Assembly (NCBI GenBank): GCA_013399855.1
Contig: VXAY01005987.1
Coordinates: 1,475,356 to 1,539,355, forward strand
Source of the DNA: Oxyruncus cristatus
Lineage: Eukaryota; Chordata; Aves; Passeriformes; Cotingidae
Reading direction: 5' to 3'
DNA: 64,000 bases
Within the stretch, counting starts at the first letter, position 1. Every line of letters begins with the position of its first letter. A program made the position numbers and the translations under genes. The notes below the pieces were generated by a model that had not been told where the DNA came from, made no database searches, and worked only from the letters and a program-made list of their open reading frames with translations. This document shows, piece after piece, positions 58,801 to 64,000 of this stretch.

Positions 58801-61800
58801 AGAAACACGGCTCTGCTCTGTGTTCGTGTTTGTGTTGAAGGAGGCTGAGGTAATTCACAAGGAGGCTTTATTTATCGAGTAATGACTCAAGACAAAAAAA
58901 GAGATCTTTTAATTACACCCCAGTGACAGAAAAGTATGAAAGCACTATTCATGGTACCCTGGAGACCACACGATTATCTTGGTGGCAGTTGTTCTGTCCA
59001 AACAAAATTGTATGAAGGAAACTATTTACATTTTGTGTAAATACGTTCCTTTGAGGATTAATATTTATAGGGGATGTGGGAAAAATTGGTTTCAAATCAA
59101 CACAGATTATTTAAAGGAGAAGCTGGACATTACATAAGGGATAAAGGATTCCAGAAAAATATAAGGCCAGAGGTTCTGTTTGTGAGGACAGAGAAATACA
59201 TGTGCTGGGAATCAGTCTGTAAACCTGGCTCTCAGGAACTGCATTTTAACTGATGCTGGCCCCATTCAGGATGCACTGACATAAGCAAAGGTGGCTGGAC
59301 CCCTGGGGAAAAAAGGAACCATGGCTACCTTCTGCGAGGGAGGATGATGTTGGGGTTTGTGGAGTTGTTCATTCCTTCGTTTTAGAGAAACAAAGACATT
59401 TTGAATGTATATACTTCAAATCCCACTGCTCAGCATTGCTAGCCTGGCTGGCAGAGAGATGCAGCAGCCCACAGAGGTGGCATTTTTTTTGTCACAGGCA
59501 GTTTTGGTAACAGAAAGAGATGATTTTCATAAGAAAAAGAGGGGGAAATGATTGGTATTACCTTTTATGTTCCTTATTAGGTTTGCATCCTTCCCTCTGG
59601 GGGATTTGCACCTTTTTTGGGATGGAGCTGGGACTGGTCCCTGCTGCAGGCAGGGTGCTGCTCTGCAAGAAATATAGGTGTGAGCTGTTCTGGTCACTCT
59701 CCATATTTAAAATGTATAGCTTTTCTGATGTGATTTTTTTGTAAAGCTGGGGGGAGGGGGAGAGAGACAACCACAGCCTTTCAAGGAAGGAGGGAAGGCA
59801 AATTTTGGGTTTTTGGTGTGGTCCCAAGTCATTAATTAATATTAGCTGATGAGTCAGAAAAATGTGGCTGTCTGCTGACTTGTAACATGTCTTAGTAACA
59901 AAACAGGTTCCTGTAGTGGCAGTTCACCGTTACTAATCCAGAGACAAGCCCTCTGTTAGTGCCACATCCAAATAAAGGGCTGCCTTTTGCTTTCCATTTG
60001 CCTGTCCGATCTCTTGGGCCCCCCATCGAACACTGCAGGCAGCCTGATGGAAATAGGATTTCTACAAACCTGTGTGTAAATATACATGTATTAAAATTGA
60101 ATCAATAAGGATACTAGATTGTTTAATATTTAATAAAACACTAATCTCCATTTCTAAGACTGTTGCAACTGCAGGGTTTTTGCAAAGCAGTTTCAGGTCA
60201 TGCTTATGATGACGTGCTTGAGGCAGTGGCCCCCCCACCCCCCAGCAGCCCAATGCTGCTTCTCTCTGCCCAGAAAAGGAAGCAGCAGCACCATCCAGGA
60301 TACACCAATGCAGGGACCTGGCTGTGTCTGCTGCAAGACAATCTGCTCCTTAGGGTCAGCTGTGATGGAGTAGAACTAGGGAAAGGCAAAGGCAGATGGC
60401 AAACAGGCTGCTTCTGCTCTGAGTGGGAGGCAGGGCTACAGCCACAACCTGCTGATGTCCCTTCCTATCTGAGTCACCCTGTGATCCTCTAACCTACACC
60501 AGAGCCACTCAGGGCCAGAAGCCCTTACATCCACTTGTCTGAGTCAAGTATTTTGCTCTCTGGCCTGTTTACAGCCTTGACTTTTGGCTACACATTTGTA
60601 TCTATAGTATCATTTTGTGACTTAAAAATCTGGCCCCTGCTCTACGTCTTCAAGATGTGCACAAAAAGAAAAAGGCAGAGCATTTTATATTAGGGAAATT
60701 GGGCAGGCCTGTATTTTCTGGTGGATTTTTATGGTTTGAGATGCAGACTAGATATCTGCTACCAAAGCTGAGAGAGTATTGTCCTAAGAAACCTTAGGAA
60801 CCAGGACAAGAGGCATTCAGGGATGGTGAGATGGCACTGCTGGGGTATTTGTCCTCTATGATGTTGTGTGGCACACTTCGCCTAAGACACAAACAGTTGT
60901 GGCCACCCTTTCCCAACTAGAATAAAGCTGTGGTAATGATGCTCTGAGAGGTCAGACACATTGGGATCACAGCAGAGCTCCCAGTCAGCCTGGAGTGCCA
61001 CGGCATCGCACCCTTCCCCTCTGCAGTGGCTGGGAATCTGTGCTGCCTGTTTTGGCAGGATATACCACCTGTCTGATCCAAGCTCTTGCTGCCTGTCCTG
61101 CACAGTTGTGTCACATGTCATCATTACTCTATAGATGCTAAGAGTAAGACATGAAATCATGCAGACAAAACTAGGAGAGACCACACAAACAAGTTGGTGA
61201 AGGATCACAGCTCCCACAAAATGGAAAGGAAAGGGGAGGTTGGCCCTTTCCCTTGCAGGGGCTGGGATCAGCGGAGCACCCACCTTGACACTCACTTCAG
61301 GTACAACTCAAATCCATCACTCATTCTCCCTTGTTCAAGTGAAAAAAAGCCAATGGTCTCTGCTTTGGTAGTGCTCTCAGTGGTGAGATTTCAAAATCAC
61401 ACTAGTGTTTGGTTTTACTAGCAAATGGGGACTGAAAGTGCCTTGGGAAGGTACATACAGCCACATGGTTTCCTTGCAGCTGCTGGTTCACCTTCTCTTC
61501 CCCAGAAGTACCAGGATAGACCTTGTTGTGCAGGTGGGCTGATGCACCTTGTGAGCCTTTCCCCAGGTCACAAAGTTTGCCAGAGGCTGTGCAGCTTGGA
61601 GGCTGAGAGCTCTGCCTGCCCATCTCTGGACCGATGTAGTCGTTCCTCCTCCCAGTGGTTTCCTCGTGCCTCACTGGCTGCCAGCGTTCCTGGTCCCTAG
61701 TGTGGTGCCTGCAGTGGAGAAGCAGCAGCTGGGGCTTGATGGAAACAGGCACTATGAAGCTGGATGTCTCTGCTCATGTGGGCAAGACAGTGTCCATGGG

Positions 61801-62629
61801 AGTCCTGCTGCAAGAAGAGTTAGCATTCCCATTCAGTGGCTGTGGCACTGGGAGGGGGATCAAAAAACCCAAATTTCTTTTGCAGATGACTTTTAGATAT
61901 ATCAGCATCAGGCAGTAATGCTGACTTTTAAGACTGCTTTTTGGGACAACCTCTGGAGGGCTCCACATGGCATGGGGAAGCAGTGGCTTTGCGCTGGTCA
62001 CTGGCTGCTGTGGGAAGGACAAGGGGAAAGAGAAACACCACAGCCCATGTCCAGAAGGCATCTGAGCCATCCCCAGTTCAGCCCTCATGGCTCAGACATA
62101 TCCCCTCCAGTGACAGGCTGCAGGCAGCTCAGTACCCATCACCCCCACTGTGCCTCCTTCCAGCTATGAGCCCACAGCAGATCAGTGGGATTGTGTCGAG
62201 TAGGGAGGGCTTTGGCCAGCGGCTCATCTCTTAACCCATGACTCATCTCCTCATGGAACTGGGCTGCAAAAGGAAACCACCTCGACCACAGCATGATAGG
62301 GGGAAAAAGGCATTTCTAAATGTTTGCCCACACAGCAAAAGACCAATATCTACAACATCTGCATTTTCCTCTGGGATTTTGAACTGCAGTACCCCGGTCA
62401 AACAAAAGTGCTGTAAATCTCTTCACTCTGTCATAAAGGGTAGAGATTGCATGTGAATTACCTAAATTAGTTAATAGCTCTGATCAAACACAGTTATCTG
62501 ATAATGTAGTAAATATTGCTGGGCCCTAGCAGCATATAAGTGATCACTTAGCAAAGATAGCTGGGTTCCAGGCTCCAGCCTGTCATTGCTTATAGTGTTT
62601 TGAGACCTAATTGGCAAATGAATGTGAAC

Positions 62630-62633
<4 letters not shown>
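55801..62633. other. Unique sequence, no gene seen
   Basis: Nearly 7 kb of mostly AT-rich unique DNA with a T9A8 junction (56045), an A/T-only stretch (57730) and short frames of up to about 137 codons on both strands (60882-61295). The stretches at 58130-58230 and 60060-60200 have an enhancer-like AT-rich composition. Nothing is recognised as a gene. Confidence 0.45.
57730..57790. repeat. A/T-only low-complexity stretch
   Basis: About 60 bases of A and T with a single G, built from AAATA and TTTAA words. It is easily melted DNA with no coding value. Confidence 0.85.

Positions 62634-62661
<28 letters not shown>
62634..62661 (+). repeat. T28 homopolymer
   Basis: The longest homopolymer in the window, 28 T. 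It might be a retrocopy tail on the minus strand, but neither a polyadenylation signal nor a gene body is seen on the right. Confidence 0.92.
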
Positions 62662-64000
62662 GGCTTGTCTGATTAGTCTTATTTTCCTCCTGGTGAAGTT
62701 CTTGCTAGGTGAAAACCAGCTAAGCTAAAAAGCAACTTACAAGGCTGTTGTGTTTAGCTAACTGCATGTTTTTAATCACTTTGGTTTGACAAGCTCAAAG
62801 GTAAGGACCTAGCTGCCATTTATTCATCTTCAGTGGAAACACAGGCACATAGTTTAATCAGGATCACTGAATCTGGTATTGAGGAAATATGCTTCTCAGA
62901 ACATGTACAGCATCATGATGTGTGCACTGTTTCCCACAAATATGAATTGAACTAAGGAACAGGGTAGCAGGGACACAAATATTTTGACACAAATAAAAAA
63001 ACAGAACCAAAAACCAATATTTTTTTCTAGTAGATAATTTTCAAAATGGAAATGCTGTAAAATTTCAAAATAGAAATAAGTTCTACATAATTAAATCTTT
63101 TGAGAGGCTCATCCGCATGCTTGTCCTTGCTACAGGATCGATGTTTGGATTATGGATTTCAGGTCCATAATCAGGCACAGATGGTCCCTCCTGCAGCTTT
63201 CCAGTGAATCTGTGGTATGGTCAGCAGCTCCCAATGTGTTTGTGGCGCACGTGGCTGCAGTTCCAAGACGCCACGCGCCTGGGAGAGGAAAGGCATTAGA
63301 GGGGCCCAGCTAAAGTAATGAGGGAAATTATCACAGCCCTCAGGGACCAGATTTTCAAAGATAAGCACACAAGGACTGTTTCCAGCAGTGTTGCACATGT
63401 AGCTAGTATTGTCTACCCAGTCTTTGCACTTGGAAATATGCTATCTGAATGTAAAGAAAACGTAAATGATGAGCTCTTACAGACATTTATCCTCCCCTCT
63501 GCATGAACTCAGGGTGGGAAAAAAAACGTGCCTGCGCTAAAAATAATTGGGTAATTTTTGAGCAGAGTGCTTTTGAATGTGGGGATCTCCTCTTCCTTTC
63601 TGTTTCTGTCATTAGGATTCACAGATTTCTCTGTGCAGCAGAGAACAATGGCCCATTATCTGTTGGAGTGTGTCCGTGTTTAAGACCTCAGCTGCAGGTA
63701 TCTTGGGTATAAATTATCCCAAACGCACCATGCCCGAGTGTGCAGGAACAATACAAACACCCGTCAGCCAAGCAGTCAGCAGCATGGCGATGTGGGAAGT
63801 CATTTGTTCCCATGGCGGTTGCTGGCAGGCAGCCCTCACACCCCATGCAGGAGGGAGAACGGGGCAAGATTCTTTTGAGGGGTGACAGGACCTTAGAAAC
63901 ATGTCCCGTGCACTTGGAGATAGATCAGTGCTCACAGGGAAGCAAGAAGCAGCCCCCTTGCCCAGCACGCTCTCCTGAACGACCCTCAGACTAGGGTGAG
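62662..64000. other. Unique sequence, no gene seen
   Basis: Unique DNA to the window edge, slightly GC-richer after 63180. I see only short frames and no recognisable repeat or RNA gene. Confidence 0.45.

Noticed and set aside
62634..62661. T28 as the poly-A tail of a minus-strand processed pseudogene.
   Set aside because: No AATAAA upstream of the tail on the minus strand, no gene similarity and no target-site duplication seen.
1..64000. tRNA, rRNA, snRNA, mitochondrial insert or CRISPR array.
   Set aside because: No tRNA A/B-box with foldable body, no rRNA or mitochondrial gene sequence and no regularly spaced repeats were seen on either strand by eye.

Overview
The window looks like non-coding DNA from a bird. 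Every interspersed repeat I can identify is a CR1 LINE, the dominant avian retrotransposon, with typical 3' ends of short ATTCTGTG-like repeats. I see no L1, Alu, B-element or other mammalian repeat. The order or species cannot be fixed from the sequence.

I find no complete protein-coding gene, no tRNA or rRNA gene and no CRISPR array. The longest open frames are either fragments of CR1 ORF2 or isolated frames that match nothing I recognise. The window is best read as intergenic DNA or part of a very large intron.

Layout. 1-1300: unique sequence with a polypyrimidine microsatellite and a G-run next to a TATA-like octamer. 1302-1840: CR1, minus strand. 1841-4900: unique sequence with two diverged direct copies of an unrecognised repeat. 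4900-5619: CR1, plus. 8970-10653: the longest CR1, plus, with a dead reverse transcriptase. 10654-20349: unique sequence with a purine-rich tract, a small palindromic tandem repeat and A-rich simple sequence. 20350-21270: ancient CR1. 21271-29490: unique sequence with one well-formed exon-like unit. 29495-30360: CR1, plus. 36103-36538: two CR1 3' ends facing outward. 36539-55169: mostly unique, AT-rich, with several regulatory-looking stretches and a 48-bp LTR-like hairpin flanked by a 5-bp duplication. 55170-55800: ancient CR1. 55801-64000: unique sequence and homopolymers.

The most useful leads are the splice-competent unit at 24730-24818, a phase-symmetric exon-like unit at 45301-45402, the 48-bp terminal-repeat element at 48834-48881, the diverged repeat pair at 3466-3722 and 4634-4750, and AT-rich blocks rich in homeodomain-type motifs that may be conserved enhancers. 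None of these is proven by sequence alone.
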